A model generated the notes under the pieces. That model was not told the DNA's origin, did not search any database, and worked only from the letters and a program-made list of their open reading frames with translations. DNA of 64,000 nt from Lentisphaerota bacterium (GTDB lineage Bacteria; Verrucomicrobiota; Lentisphaeria; Victivallales; Victivallaceae), in the NCBI GenBank assembly GCA_015061545.1, contig SUWJ01000008.1:1-64000 (forward strand), given 5' to 3'. Positions 44,309 through 53,647 of the stretch are shown piece after piece. The translations under genes and the position numbers were made by a program. Each line of letters starts with the position of its first letter. Position 1 is the stretch's first letter.

Positions 44309-45335
44309 TAAGCTCGTAACTGTTGCTGCCCAGACCGATCTTTTCGGCATAAGCAAGCTGCTCGGTTCCGGCAAATTTTTTACCCGCTGCCGCCGCCGCA
44401 TCGCAGCAGGCGCGGTCGATCGCCACGGGGTCCAGCGAGGCAAAAATACCTATATCGTTGATACAAGGCTTCATCGGCAGCGGTTCACAGTCGCAGCCGC
44501 GGGTGATGTTCAAAGCAAAATTGATAAATATGTGCTGTTTGTTCAGACTCGCGCCGTAGGCATATTCCACCAGCTTTTCGCGGAAAAATTTGCCTTTGAA
44601 CATGGCGTTGACCAAACCTTTCCAGCTCCAGATGGAAACTCCGTGATGGCGGCATACTGAAAAACACGCGCCGCAGCCCAGACATTTGCTCTGATCTATC
44701 TTCGGCGATTTACCCAGCGTGATCGCTCCCGCCTGACAACGGCTCAGACACATTCCGCAGCGTTTGCACAGCCATTTGCGGATCCGCGGCCGCACGTTCA
44801 TATGCATTGCCAGTTTACCGCCTTTGCTGGCAAATCCCATACTCAACTGTTTGATCGCTCCGCCGAAACCCGCCAGCGCGTGCCCCTTGAAGTGCGACAA
44901 TACCAACACCTGACGGTAACGCTCAAAAGCCTTGCCGATCGAACAATAACGGAAATGCTTCAAATTCACCTCCGTTTGATACTGTTCTTCGCCGTTGGCA
45001 CCATCGGCAATTTCCACCGGCAGCGCGGTAAAGCCGTGTTCGGCGGCCAGCGCCAGATGGCTGGTACGCTCAAAGCGTTTGCCGCCGTAAAGTACGCTGG
45101 TTTCCAGAAAACGGTCATCGCGGTTGGATTCTTTAAGGTAATCAATGATCCCGTTGTAATTCTCGGGCTTGATGTAGGTACGATTGCCCTTTTCGCCGAA
45201 GTGGGTTTTGATCGGAATTTCGGCTTCCAGCACAATATTTTCTTTTTCCACGATATATTCCAGCAATCTTCTTGCCGCCGCGCTGATCTGCCCGTGATCG
45301 TGGGTATGGATCGGAATAAAATAAACTTTGCTCAT
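44295..45335 (-). CDS. DUF362 protein with two [4Fe-4S] ferredoxin motifs
   Basis: 346 aa. The N-terminal two-thirds follow the DUF362 pattern (IPIKTHFGEKGNRTYIKPE, LSHFKGHALAGFGGAIKQLSMGFASKGGK). CKRCGMCLSRCQAGAI and CLGCGACFSVCRHHG give two clusters. The C terminus ends with NDIGIFASLDPVAIDRAC, another conserved block. These proteins are found in anaerobes and are thought to handle low-potential electron transfer; no defined substrate is known. Its stop lies inside the convergent queH gene. Confidence 0.85.
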   Translation of the reverse strand: MSKVYFIPIHTHDHGQISAAARRLLEYIVEKENIVLEAEIPIKTHFGEKGNRTYIKPENYNGIIDYLKESNRDDRFLETSVLYGGKRFERTSHLALAAEHGFTALPVEIADGANGEEQYQTEVNLKHFRYCSIGKAFERYRQVLVLSHFKGHALAGFGGAIKQLSMGFASKGGKLAMHMNVRPRIRKWLCKRCGMCLSRCQAGAITLGKSPKIDQSKCLGCGACFSVCRHHGVSIWSWKGLVNAMFKGKFFREKLVEYAYGASLNKQHIFINFALNITRGCDCEPLPMKPCINDIGIFASLDPVAIDRACCDAAAAAGKKFAGTEQLAYAEKIGLGSNSYELITLD

Positions 45336-45630
45336 AACAACCTCTTGGAGTAGTCGATTTTCCGTTAATATAGTGCCGATCCCGCAGTTTTGCCCGTTTG
45401 CCGCACTTTTTTTTGCTGTTTTTTGCTTTTTTGTTGATCCGGTCGGAGCAAGTGATTATTTGAAATAAAAAATTTCAGACCAGCTTGCAAAACACTCTTT
45501 TCAGCTTATCTTAATAAAAAATGCTTTATTTTTTTCCGAACTGCCAAGAAAACGCATATATCGCTCGTCTTATTATGCGTAAACAGGCAAATTGCCCCGG
45601 GAGCGATTTGCCGCATAACAAGGAGAAAAC
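45336..45630. other. Intergenic region with inverted repeats before the ECF sigma gene
   Basis: Two perfect 7-bp inverted repeats precede the sigma gene: ACGCATA (45552-45558)/TATGCGT (45574-45580), and GGCAAAT (45586-45592)/ATTTGCC (45606-45612) just before the AAGGAG site. The second could hide or mark the ribosome binding site. No tRNA or additional gene was seen. Confidence 0.4.
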
Positions 45631-46119
45631 ATGGAACGCAAACAAGCTATCTTCGACTGCCTGATCCGGGAGTCGCTGCCGATGTTCAGAAGCACGGCAT
45701 ACAGCGTACTGGGCAATGCAGCAGATGCCGACGATGCCGTGCAGGAAGCGTTGATAAAAGCGTGGAAAAGTTATCACCTTTTCCGCAGCAAGTCAAAACT
45801 TTCCAGCTGGGTATGCCGTATAACATTGAATGTTGCCTGCGATATGCTGCGCAAAAAAAAGCGCGAACAGGCAAAAATTCAGAAAATCCAGCAGGAAAGC
45901 GCGCCTGATAACAGCGATTCCGAAAGCGGTCAGCTTGAACAGCTGCAAAGTGCCATCGCCGAACTTGAAGAACCCTACCGCAGCGCCATTACCCTGGGAG
46001 TACTGAGCAATATTACAGGCGAAAAAGCCGCCGCAATACTGGAATGTAATCCCAACACTCTTTACTGGCGGATCAGCCGCGCCAAAGAACTGCTGCGCGC
46101 CAAACTGAAAGGTATGTAA
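45631..46119 (+). CDS. ECF-type RNA polymerase sigma factor
   Basis: 162 aa. Region 2 (YSVLGNAADADDAVQEALIKAWKS) and region 4 (LEEPYRSAITLGVLSN then GEKAAAILECNPNTLYWRISRAKELLR) are clear, with a short acidic linker and no extra C-terminal domain. It starts at an ATG after AAGGAG. It is followed after 3 nt by a membrane VWA protein, which may act as its regulator or its effector. Confidence 0.93.
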   Translation: MERKQAIFDCLIRESLPMFRSTAYSVLGNAADADDAVQEALIKAWKSYHLFRSKSKLSSWVCRITLNVACDMLRKKKREQAKIQKIQQESAPDNSDSESGQLEQLQSAIAELEEPYRSAITLGVLSNITGEKAAAILECNPNTLYWRISRAKELLRAKLKGM

Positions 46120-46122
46120 ATC

Positions 46123-48012
46123 ATGGAAAATAAAAATATTGACCATCTGCTCGATTCTCTGCAAAAAAAGAACGCTTCTGCTGCGGAAGAATTTTCCGGC
46201 GCCGAAGAGTTCAAAAGCCGCTTTTTTGAACGGATCAGACAGGAAAAACAGCGCTCTTACCGCCGCTTGAGATTCTACACCGTCTGGAGTGCCGCCGCTT
46301 GCGTGGTATTGGGTACAGTACTGCTGCCGCTGCTTATGCCGGAAAAACAAACTTACGAACCTGATACATCAAAAGCATCGGCCCCGCCCGAACATATTAT
46401 TCCCGTTATTCCCGCCGCAGCAGTTACCGACCGTACGGCTGCAACAGCCTCAAAAGAAGCATTGCCGCCACCGGAAGAAGCTGTTGCCGAAGTTATGGTG
46501 CATGACGCGGTAAATACAGTCAGCGCCCCCATGCGTCTTTCCAAGAAAGCGCCGATGTTGCAAGCGCCCGCAGCTGCATTTGCAGCGCCGAGCGTAAAAT
46601 TCAACACTTCCGAGTATAAAAGTTTTACCGAAAACAACTTTGTCAATGTCAAAGACCGGAGTCTTTCCACTTTCGGCGCCGATGTTGATACTGCCAGTTA
46701 CACCAATATGCGTCATTGGCTGACCAGACGGCACCAGCTGCCGCCCGCGGATGCGGTGCGTACCGAAGAATTGATCAACTTCTTCCGTTACGACTATCCG
46801 GCTCCGGCTGACGGCGAAAAATTCAGCGTGAGTTTTGAAACCGCCACCGCCCCGTGGCAGGATAAACACAAGCTGGTGCTTATAGGCGTACAGGCTGCCA
46901 ATCTGCCAAGTCAGGAACTGCCGCCGGCGAACTATGTTTTTCTGGTGGATAACTCGGGCAGTATGTACGACGAAATGGAAAAAGTCATCACCGCCTTGAC
47001 CGGTTTGATCGGTGAACTGCGCAGCGAAGATCGCCTCAGCCTGATAACTTACGGCGGCGGAGTCGATATTCTGCTGGACGGCATCAGCGCCAAAGATAAA
47101 GCGGTTGCGCTGCAAAAAGTCCGGCAGCTCGTTTCCGACGGCTACACTCCCGGCGGCGAAGCGATACAAAAGGCTTATCAACTTGCCCGCAAACACTTTA
47201 TCAAAAAAGGCAACAACCGCATAGTGCTGATTACCGACGGTGACTTCAATGTGGGTGTTTCCAGCGAAGCAGAATTAGTGCAGATGGTCAGCCGCGAACG
47301 AAATAGCCTCATATATTTGAGTGTTTTCGGTATGGGCGACGGCAATTATCACGAAAACAAGCTCAAGATGCTCGCCAATAAAGGTAACGGCAATTACTAC
47401 TATGTGGACAGCCTCCGCGAAGCCTCCAACGCTATGAAAGCGTGTTTTGCCAACCGTATGTTTGCCATTGCCAGAGATGTGAAATTTCAGATCGAATTCA
47501 ACCCCGCGCGGGTCAAAGCCTACCGCTTGCTGGGCTATGAGCTGCGCAAACTTGAAGATCGGGATTTTAATGACGACACCAAAGATGCCGGGGAAGTCGG
47601 AGTGGATCATCAAGTAACTGTCATATACGAAATCGTGCCGGTTGATGCTCCCGAAGGCAGTGCTGACGGCGGCGAGGTGGATAAGCTCAAATATCAAACC
47701 GTGATCACGGGCAACTCCTCCGAACTGCTGACTTGCAAGATCCGCTATCAGGATCCTGCGGAAAACCGCCCGAGCGAACTGAGAAGTTTTGTGCTGGCTG
47801 ATTACACAGCTCCCGGCAACAATCTGCGCTGGGCTTCGGCGGCGGCAGAATTTGCCATGCTGCTGAAAAATTCAAAACACAAAGGCAATGCCTCCTACCG
47901 TTCGCTGCTGAACCGTGCCAGAATCGCTCTGGGCAGCGATGAAGACGGCAAACGCGCCGAGTTTCTGACGCTGGTCCGCATTGCTGCAGAATTATCCGAT
48001 GCGCTCAAGTAA
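46123..48012 (+). CDS. Membrane-anchored VWA protein (YfbK family), co-encoded with the ECF sigma factor
   Basis: 629 aa. A short acidic cytoplasmic N terminus (about 1-45) is followed by a membrane helix (about 50-70) and a Pro/Ala-rich linker. The conserved VWA_N segment (NNFVNVKDRSLSTFGADVDTASY) precedes a von Willebrand A domain with the MIDAS motif DNSGS (about residue 275) and later conserved Asp (TDGDFNVGV). A C-terminal DUF3520-like region completes the YfbK plan. The cytoplasmic part is not a standard zinc-finger anti-sigma domain, but its position resembles one. Substrate or partner unknown. Confidence 0.8.
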   Translation: MENKNIDHLLDSLQKKNASAAEEFSGAEEFKSRFFERIRQEKQRSYRRLRFYTVWSAAACVVLGTVLLPLLMPEKQTYEPDTSKASAPPEHIIPVIPAAAVTDRTAATASKEALPPPEEAVAEVMVHDAVNTVSAPMRLSKKAPMLQAPAAAFAAPSVKFNTSEYKSFTENNFVNVKDRSLSTFGADVDTASYTNMRHWLTRRHQLPPADAVRTEELINFFRYDYPAPADGEKFSVSFETATAPWQDKHKLVLIGVQAANLPSQELPPANYVFLVDNSGSMYDEMEKVITALTGLIGELRSEDRLSLITYGGGVDILLDGISAKDKAVALQKVRQLVSDGYTPGGEAIQKAYQLARKHFIKKGNNRIVLITDGDFNVGVSSEAELVQMVSRERNSLIYLSVFGMGDGNYHENKLKMLANKGNGNYYYVDSLREASNAMKACFANRMFAIARDVKFQIEFNPARVKAYRLLGYELRKLEDRDFNDDTKDAGEVGVDHQVTVIYEIVPVDAPEGSADGGEVDKLKYQTVITGNSSELLTCKIRYQDPAENRPSELRSFVLADYTAPGNNLRWASAAAEFAMLLKNSKHKGNASYRSLLNRARIALGSDEDGKRAEFLTLVRIAAELSDALK

Positions 48013-48050
48013 AATCCGCTGCTGAAAACACGCTTCAAACCAGCAAAAGC

Positions 48051-48088
48051 GCTGTCGGGAGTTTAACAGCTCCCGGCAGCATTTTTTT
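48051..48088 (+). terminator. Terminator of the sigma/VWA operon
   Basis: GCTGTCGGGAG (48051-48061) pairs with CTCCCGGCAGC (48070-48080), one T-G wobble, followed by seven T (48082-48088). Confidence 0.9.
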
Positions 48089-48123
48089 ACGCGGAATAAA
48101 AACAGGTTTGTACAGTTGTAAAC

Positions 48124-48152
48124 TGGAAAAATCGACGCTGTTGTGGTATATT
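48124..48152 (+). promoter_or_regulatory. icd promoter
   Basis: TGGAAA (48124-48129), 17-nt spacer, TATATT (48147-48152), with TATTATAATG continuing the AT-rich -10. The ATG is 44 nt downstream. Confidence 0.55.
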
Positions 48153-48195
48153 ATAATGTTTGTTTTAACCGCAAATTTTATAACCAAGGAGCACT

Positions 48196-49449
48196 ATGAG
48201 CAAGTTTGATAAAATCGTGATCCCCGCCGGGGATAAAATAACCGCCGATGCCAACGGCAAACTGCAAGTATCTGACCAGCCGATCGTGGCGTTTATCGAG
48301 GGCGATGGCACCGGTCCTGACATTACCAAAGCCAGTATGCACATCTGGAACAGCGCGGTGGAAAAAGCCTATAACGGCAAGCGCAAGATCGCGTGGATGG
48401 AAGTCTTTGCCGGCGAAAAAGCCAACGCAGTCTACGGCAAAGATCTCTGGCTGCCCGATGAAACGGTGGAAGCTATACGCGAATATCTGGTGGCGATCAA
48501 AGGGCCTCTGACCACTCCCGTCGGCGGCGGGATCCGTTCGCTGAACGTGGCGCTGCGCCAAATGCTCGATCTCTACGTATGTCTGCGTCCGGTGCGCTAT
48601 TTCAAAGGTGTACCTTCACCCGTCAAAGAACCCGAAAAGACCGATATGGTGATCTTCCGTGAAAACTCCGAAGATATTTACGCGGGCATCGAATGGATGG
48701 CTGGCACGCCTGAAGCGGAAAAAGTTATCGAATTTCTCCGGAAAGAGATGAATGTTACCAAGATCCGTTTCCCCGAAAGCAGCTCCATTGGCATCAAACC
48801 CGTCAGCAAAGACGGTTCCGAAAGATTGGTGCGGGCAGCTATGGAATATGCCATCAAGCAGAACCGCCGCAACGTTACTCTGGTGCATAAAGGCAATATC
48901 ATGAAGTTCACCGAAGGCGGCTTCAAAAACTGGGGCTACGATCTGGTGCGCAAAGAGTTTGCCGATGTGGCAGTTCCCGCTCCTGACTGCGACTGGAAAG
49001 CTCCCGAAGGCAAGATCCTGGTCAAAGACTGCATTTGCGACGCATTTTTGCAGCAGATCCTGACCCGGCCTGATGAATACGACGTGGTTGCCACGCTGAA
49101 TCTGAACGGCGATTATGTATCTGACGCGCTGGCTGCCTGCGTGGGCGGTATCGGGATCGCCCCCGGTGCCAACATCAACTACGTTACCGGTCATGCGCTT
49201 TTTGAAGCCACCCACGGCACGGCGCCGAAATACGCCAATCTGGATAAGGTCAACCCCAGTTCGCTGGCGCTTTCGGGCGAAATGCTGCTGCGTCACATCG
49301 GCTGGAACGAAGCTGCCGATCTGGTAACGCAGGGTATTGAACGCGCTATTCAGGACAAGGTAGTGACCTACGACTTCGCCCGTCTGATGGAAAATGCGAC
49401 CGAAGTAAGCTGCTCGGGCTTTGCCAAAGCGGTGGTTGAACGTATGTAA
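48196..49449 (+). CDS. icd: NADP-dependent isocitrate dehydrogenase
   Basis: 417 aa, typical of homodimeric bacterial type I enzyme in the TCA cycle. [10 protein letters not shown] opens the Rossmann-like fold, [13 protein letters not shown] carries the regulatory Ser and substrate Arg residues, and [14 protein letters not shown] and [20 protein letters not shown] are the expected metal/coenzyme motifs. Lys and Tyr in the coenzyme pocket pattern (AEHGTAP-like region) suggest NADP rather than NAD. It is a single gene with its own promoter and hairpin terminator. Confidence 0.96.
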   Translation: MSKFDKIVIPAGDKITADANGKLQVSDQPIVAFIEGDGTGPDITKASMHIWNSAVEKAYNGKRKIAWMEVFAGEKANAVYGKDLWLPDETVEAIREYLVAIKGPLTTPVGGGIRSLNVALRQMLDLYVCLRPVRYFKGVPSPVKEPEKTDMVIFRENSEDIYAGIEWMAGTPEAEKVIEFLRKEMNVTKIRFPESSSIGIKPVSKDGSERLVRAAMEYAIKQNRRNVTLVHKGNIMKFTEGGFKNWGYDLVRKEFADVAVPAPDCDWKAPEGKILVKDCICDAFLQQILTRPDEYDVVATLNLNGDYVSDALAACVGGIGIAPGANINYVTGHALFEATHGTAPKYANLDKVNPSSLALSGEMLLRHIGWNEAADLVTQGIERAIQDKVVTYDFARLMENATEVSCSGFAKAVVERM

Positions 49450-49455
49450 AAAATT

Positions 49456-49498
49456 TCCGGCGGAGAAAAAAATGCTCCGCCGGATTGGTTTGTATTTT
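49456..49498 (+). terminator. icd terminator
   Basis: TCCGGCGGAG (49456-49465) pairs perfectly with CTCCGCCGGA (49475-49484), followed by a T-rich (not pure) tract. Confidence 0.7.
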
Positions 49499-49525
49499 AT
49501 TTGAGAAGTTTTGCAGAGGTCTGCA

Positions 49526-50422
49526 ATGAAATTTGTTTCGATGCTTGACGAGGAATTGCTGTTGGATCATATCCCCGGCAATTCAAGGGAAGAAGTTTAC
49601 AGTTGGATGCTGGACAAGCTGGCACTTTACGCCGAGCTTGAGCTGGATAAGGAAAATCTGGTTGCCGCCATGTGCAAACATGAAGATGCGGCAGGAACTT
49701 TGCTGGACGGTTTGGCCATGCCGCACGTCCGCGACGAAAAACTCAACGACCTTTACATTGTGGTCGGTCTGCCCGAAAATCCGTCGGCAGTCAACGGCAA
49801 AGTGATCTTTATGACCCTTATCGGCGAAAATATGTCCGATATCTACTTGAAAGTAATCTCTACGCTGGCAAGATTCCTGAGCAAACCTGAATGTGCTGCC
49901 GAATTTATTCTGGCGGCTGATACGGGTAAAACTGCATTTTGGGATTATTTGCAGAAAAGCGATATAAAGCTGCGTAACGTAGTCTGCGCCGAAGACGTAA
50001 TGAGTCCTGCCGATGTTTTTCTGCAGCAAAGCGCTCCGTTATCGAAAGCATTTGACCTCTTCAACAGCACCCATCGCCGTTTTCTGCCGGTGGTCAACAG
50101 CGCGGGGGAACTGGTGGGGGAACTTTCTGCCCGCAAAGTGGTCAGAAGCTTTTTCCCTGAATATGTTTTTATGATGGAAAACCTTAATTTCCTCAACGAT
50201 TTTGCTGTTTTCAACGAAATTTTCCAATCGGAACATTCTCTGCCGGTTGCGCAGTATATGGATCACGAACCGCCTTGCGCCCATTTGGATACACCTTTGG
50301 TTCAGCTTACGCTGCTGCTGACTAAAACCAATGCCGGAAACGTTTATGTGGTGGATAAAGAAAAACACCTGAAAGGGATCTTTTCCATAGATAATGTTAT
50401 AAGCAAAGTATTACGGGGTTGA
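49526..50422 (+). CDS. PTS EIIA (Ntr/fructose type)-CBS domain regulatory protein
   Basis: 298 aa soluble fusion. Residues about 1-145 follow the EIIA type 2 pattern with the phosphoryl-accepting His in DGLAMPHVRDE. Residues about 165-298 are a CBS pair: VMSPADVFLQQSAPLSKAFDLFNSTHRRFLPVV and QYMDHEPPCAHLDTPLVQLTLLLTKTNAGNVYVVD. Such proteins usually sense adenylate ligands and PTS phosphorylation. The start at MKFVSM follows AGAGG. It ends 8 nt before a transporter gene, which suggests it regulates that transporter. Confidence 0.85.
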   Translation: MKFVSMLDEELLLDHIPGNSREEVYSWMLDKLALYAELELDKENLVAAMCKHEDAAGTLLDGLAMPHVRDEKLNDLYIVVGLPENPSAVNGKVIFMTLIGENMSDIYLKVISTLARFLSKPECAAEFILAADTGKTAFWDYLQKSDIKLRNVVCAEDVMSPADVFLQQSAPLSKAFDLFNSTHRRFLPVVNSAGELVGELSARKVVRSFFPEYVFMMENLNFLNDFAVFNEIFQSEHSLPVAQYMDHEPPCAHLDTPLVQLTLLLTKTNAGNVYVVDKEKHLKGIFSIDNVISKVLRG

Positions 50423-50430
50423 GGGTTATT

Positions 50431-51750
50431 ATGGATTGGACTTTCTGGATAGGCACAATAATTTTTGTTGCCACATATATACTTATTGCCAGCGAAAAAG
50501 TGCACAAAGTGATTTGTGCGCTGGGCGGAGCATCGCTGATGTTTATCTGCGTGCTGGGCAAAAAAGGCCACAGCGATTTGGATGCTTTTGCCAGCAACGT
50601 AAATTTTGACGTTATCTTCACTTTGTGCGGCATGATGATTCTGGTCAACATATTGAGTACCACGGGGTTATTTCAGTATGTAGCGATCAAATGCGCCAAG
50701 CTGGCAAAAGGCAGTCCGCTGAAAATGCTTATACTGCTCTCTCTGGCAACGGCGTTTATGTCGGCATTTCTGGATAACGTAACTACGATTCTGCTGGTGG
50801 CACCGGTAACGCTGCTGGTCTGCTCACAGCTGGGTGTATCGCCGCTGCCGTTCCTGATGGCGGAAACGCTCTCCAGCAATATCGGCGGAACTGCCACGTT
50901 GATCGGGGACCCGCCCAACCTGATAATCGGCTCCTTTGTAAAATTGGACTTTATGGCATTTATCGTCAATCTGACGCCGTTTATTGTCATAATAATGGCA
51001 ATTTATATGCTGATCCTCTTTTTTTACTATCGCAAAAAACTTTATGTAACGATCGAAAAGCGCGCCAGAATCATGGAACTGGACGAACGCGCTGCCATTA
51101 CCGACGCTAAAAAAATGCGGCGCGGCTTGTTCGTAATCGTGCTGACCATCGCCGGATTCCTCTCCCACAGCGCAACGGGGTTGGAACCGGGCGTAGTGGC
51201 AATGGCCGGGGCAGCGCTGGCGTTGGCGATCTGCAAAGTAGATATTGAAAAAGCGCTGGAAAAGGTCGAATGGGTCACGCTGTTCTTCTTCATCGGATTG
51301 TTCGTTCTTGTATCAGGTGCCAACGAATGCGGCCTGATCGGAGTTATCGGCAACGGGTTATCGGTCATGAACGATATCCACCCGCTGGCGGTAATATTGA
51401 TCGTGATGTGGGTTTGCGGCTGCGCTGCGGCGGTAACCAACAACGTATCGTTCACAGCGGCAGTAGTGTCGATCATCGCCCTGTTTATGGAAAAAGCACC
51501 GACTTTCAGCGGCAACGAGATCCTCTGCGATCTTATGTGGTGGGGGCTGGCGCTGGCAGTCTGTCTGGGCGGCAACGGCTCGCTGGTCGGAGCGGCTGCC
51601 AACCTGGTTACGGCCGGATTGGCGGAAAAAGCCGGCTATAAGATCACGTTCAGCACGTTTTTGCGCTACGGCTTGCCGGTAACGGCCGGCAGCATGATTT
51701 GCGCCAGTATCTATATAGTTATCCGTTATGCTTATCAGGTGGGATTTTAA
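50431..51750 (+). CDS. ArsB/NhaD-type anion or Na+ transporter
   Basis: 439 aa with about 11 hydrophobic segments, ion-transporter superfamily. SAFLDNVTTILLVAPVT and SNIGGTATLIGDPPNLIIGS are the paired signature motifs of NhaD, ArsB and P proteins; the second half repeats them in AVTNNVSFTAAVV and CLGGNGSLVGAAANLV. The first polar segment suits Na+/H+ antiport or anion transport. ATG at 50431 is preferred (GAGGG close by); a TTG at 50419 overlaps the preceding gene's stop. The substrate is not resolved. Confidence 0.85.
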   Translation: MDWTFWIGTIIFVATYILIASEKVHKVICALGGASLMFICVLGKKGHSDLDAFASNVNFDVIFTLCGMMILVNILSTTGLFQYVAIKCAKLAKGSPLKMLILLSLATAFMSAFLDNVTTILLVAPVTLLVCSQLGVSPLPFLMAETLSSNIGGTATLIGDPPNLIIGSFVKLDFMAFIVNLTPFIVIIMAIYMLILFFYYRKKLYVTIEKRARIMELDERAAITDAKKMRRGLFVIVLTIAGFLSHSATGLEPGVVAMAGAALALAICKVDIEKALEKVEWVTLFFFIGLFVLVSGANECGLIGVIGNGLSVMNDIHPLAVILIVMWVCGCAAAVTNNVSFTAAVVSIIALFMEKAPTFSGNEILCDLMWWGLALAVCLGGNGSLVGAAANLVTAGLAEKAGYKITFSTFLRYGLPVTAGSMICASIYIVIRYAYQVGF

Positions 51751-51753
51751 CCA

Positions 51754-52179
51754 TTGAACGGTATAAAGACAGTTATTCTTAAAGAACTTACGCTCCGGCA
51801 GCAGCAGGAACTGCTGGAGCTGTTTGTCGAAGCAGAATTTGCCGATGTTGGCGATGGAGTTCAATGGCTTGCCGATGCAGTCAAAAACTCGCTGCTTGCA
51901 GTCGGAGCGCTGGATGAAGCCGGTCACTTGATCGGCTTTGCCCGTGCTTTGGGTGACGGTTCAAGCGATTGTTACATTCAAGATGTAACTGTCAAAAACA
52001 GCTTCCGCCGACGGGGGATAGGCGGCGAGCTGGTCAAATTCCTGCTGCAAGAGCTGCAAGCACGCAACATCGACTGGATCGGCTTGATCGCCACGCCGGG
52101 CAAAGCGGAATTCTATCGTCAGCTCGGCTTTGAAGTCATGACCGGCTTTACCCCCATGCGCTGGAAAAACAATTCCTGA
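51754..52179 (+). CDS. GNAT-family N-acetyltransferase
   Basis: 141 aa acetyl-CoA-dependent acetyltransferase. DCYIQDVTVKNSFRRRGIGGELVKFLL contains the acetyl-CoA loop R-R-x-G-I-G, followed by FYRQLGFEVM at the C terminus. It probably starts at TTG 51754, only 4 nt after the transporter stop, since no ATG suits. Its substrate (amine or small molecule) is unknown. It is probably co-transcribed with the EIIA-CBS/transporter pair. Confidence 0.8.
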   Translation: MNGIKTVILKELTLRQQQELLELFVEAEFADVGDGVQWLADAVKNSLLAVGALDEAGHLIGFARALGDGSSDCYIQDVTVKNSFRRRGIGGELVKFLLQELQARNIDWIGLIATPGKAEFYRQLGFEVMTGFTPMRWKNNS

Positions 52180-52272
52180 CCGACTGTTCAAACGTTGTTC
52201 AGGCAACATAGCCCAACAGCAATTATATTGATTTCCCTTCCCCTTCAAACTTATTACTCCGGATTAATCAAC

Positions 52273-52309
52273 AAAAAAAGCGGAGCTGAAAACTTGTTTC
52301 AACCCCGCT
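52273..52309 (-). terminator. Terminator of the Gfo/Idh oxidoreductase gene
   Basis: On the minus strand an imperfect stem (AGCGG/CCGCT ends, 52279-52309) is followed by seven T (A-run 52273-52279). It lies 20 nt beyond the stop codon. Confidence 0.8.
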
Positions 52310-52328
52310 GAAATATCGGAAAGATATT

Positions 52329-53399
52329 TTACTTATTGCACTTGCCGCAAATCTTGACCGGCGCACCGGACTGAGCAGATTTGTAAATGCTGCAAATAAG
52401 TTCAACCGCACGACGACCTTCCAAGCCGGAGAGTTCCACCTCTTTCTGACCAGCCAGAATCGCATCGGCAAGATCTTCGATCTGCACGCGGTGACCTTCG
52501 CTGGAAATCGCCATGGGGTCGCCCGCACCGCCGCCGGAGATGACCTCGCCAATGCCGAAATTCTTTCTGATTTCTTCGTCGCCGGGTTCATCGTTGACAA
52601 ACTGCCAGCGGATGATCTTGTTATCTTCCAGCACCACGCTGCCCAGCGTACCGGAAATTTCAACCCGACGGGGGAAACCCGGAGCGCAGGATGTGGAACC
52701 TTCAATAGTCCCCAGAGCGCCATTTTTGAATTTAAGGATCGCCACCGCATTATCTTCGACCTCGATTCCGGTGTGCGAAAGCGTACCGGTCAGTGCCGAA
52801 ACTTCTTCCACATCGCCATTCAGATAAAGCAGCAGGTCGATCGTGTGAATGCTCTGATTCATCAGTGCGCCGCCGCCATCCAGTGCCCAGGTGCCGCGCC
52901 AGGAGGCAGAGTCATAATATTTCTGCTCGCGGAACCATTTGCACTGCGCGCTCGCCAACACGATCTTACCGAACCGTCCGGCTTGGATCGCCTGCTTGAT
53001 AAGTCCCACGTTTTTAACAAAACGGGACTGAAAAACACTCATCAAAATCACGCCCGACTGGTGGCAGGCATCAATGATTTCATCGGCTTTATCCGTGGTG
53101 ACATCCAGCGGTTTTTCGCAAAGAATGTGTTTACCAGCCAACGCAGCAGGCACCGCCACCTTGCCATGGATCCCGGTGGGAGTGGCAATAGTCACAGCTT
53201 CAACTTCCTTATCCGCCAGAAAACTTTCAAAATCAGCAGCAGCCCGCACATTGTATTTTTCGGCAAAAGCCTGAGCGCGTTCCGTCACCTGATCGAAAAC
53301 CGCTACCAGTTCAGCGTTGCGGGATTTTTTAAGAGCATCCGCGTGCATAGTGGCAATCGCACCAGTACCGATGATTCCGAATTTAACTTTGTCAGCCAT
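52329..53399 (-). CDS. Gfo/Idh/MocA family NAD(P)-dependent oxidoreductase
   Basis: 356 aa. GIIGTGAIATMHADAL is the Rossmann dinucleotide motif, GKHILCEKPLDVT carries the conserved Lys-Pro of the family, and GGGALMNQSIHTIDLL supplies the conserved catalytic His region. The start at MADKVK is chosen by GGAG 5 nt upstream. Such enzymes usually act on inositol, glucose-fructose or amino sugars. No sugar transporter or kinase flanks it, so the substrate cannot be assigned. It may relate to the nearby polysaccharide locus, but lies outside it. Confidence 0.85.
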   Translation of the reverse strand: MADKVKFGIIGTGAIATMHADALKKSRNAELVAVFDQVTERAQAFAEKYNVRAAADFESFLADKEVEAVTIATPTGIHGKVAVPAALAGKHILCEKPLDVTTDKADEIIDACHQSGVILMSVFQSRFVKNVGLIKQAIQAGRFGKIVLASAQCKWFREQKYYDSASWRGTWALDGGGALMNQSIHTIDLLLYLNGDVEEVSALTGTLSHTGIEVEDNAVAILKFKNGALGTIEGSTSCAPGFPRRVEISGTLGSVVLEDNKIIRWQFVNDEPGDEEIRKNFGIGEVISGGGAGDPMAISSEGHRVQIEDLADAILAGQKEVELSGLEGRRAVELICSIYKSAQSGAPVKICGKCNK

Positions 53400-53647
53400 A
53401 TAAAAACTCCAAAATTTAAGATTGTTGCCTGTTTTATGGTGAACCGTGTCAGCATTAAACTTCAAAGCCACCGACCCTATCACTCATACACGTTATAAAC
53501 ATACCTTCTCCGCGCAAAAATGCAAATTTGAAAAGGTATTTTTTGCACATTTTTATTGATTATGCCCCCTCAGTTCATGGATAAATCGGTCGGCGGGTTC
53601 CGACGCAGACGATTGCAGCTTTACAAACAGCTGCGACAAACTTCACC
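53400..53647. other. Intergenic region between the Gfo/Idh gene and the polysaccharide locus
   Basis: About 250 nt without a supported gene. It would hold the promoter of the Gfo/Idh gene (no clear -35/-10 identified) and the 3' end of the glycan operon (no convincing hairpin). Confidence 0.3.
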
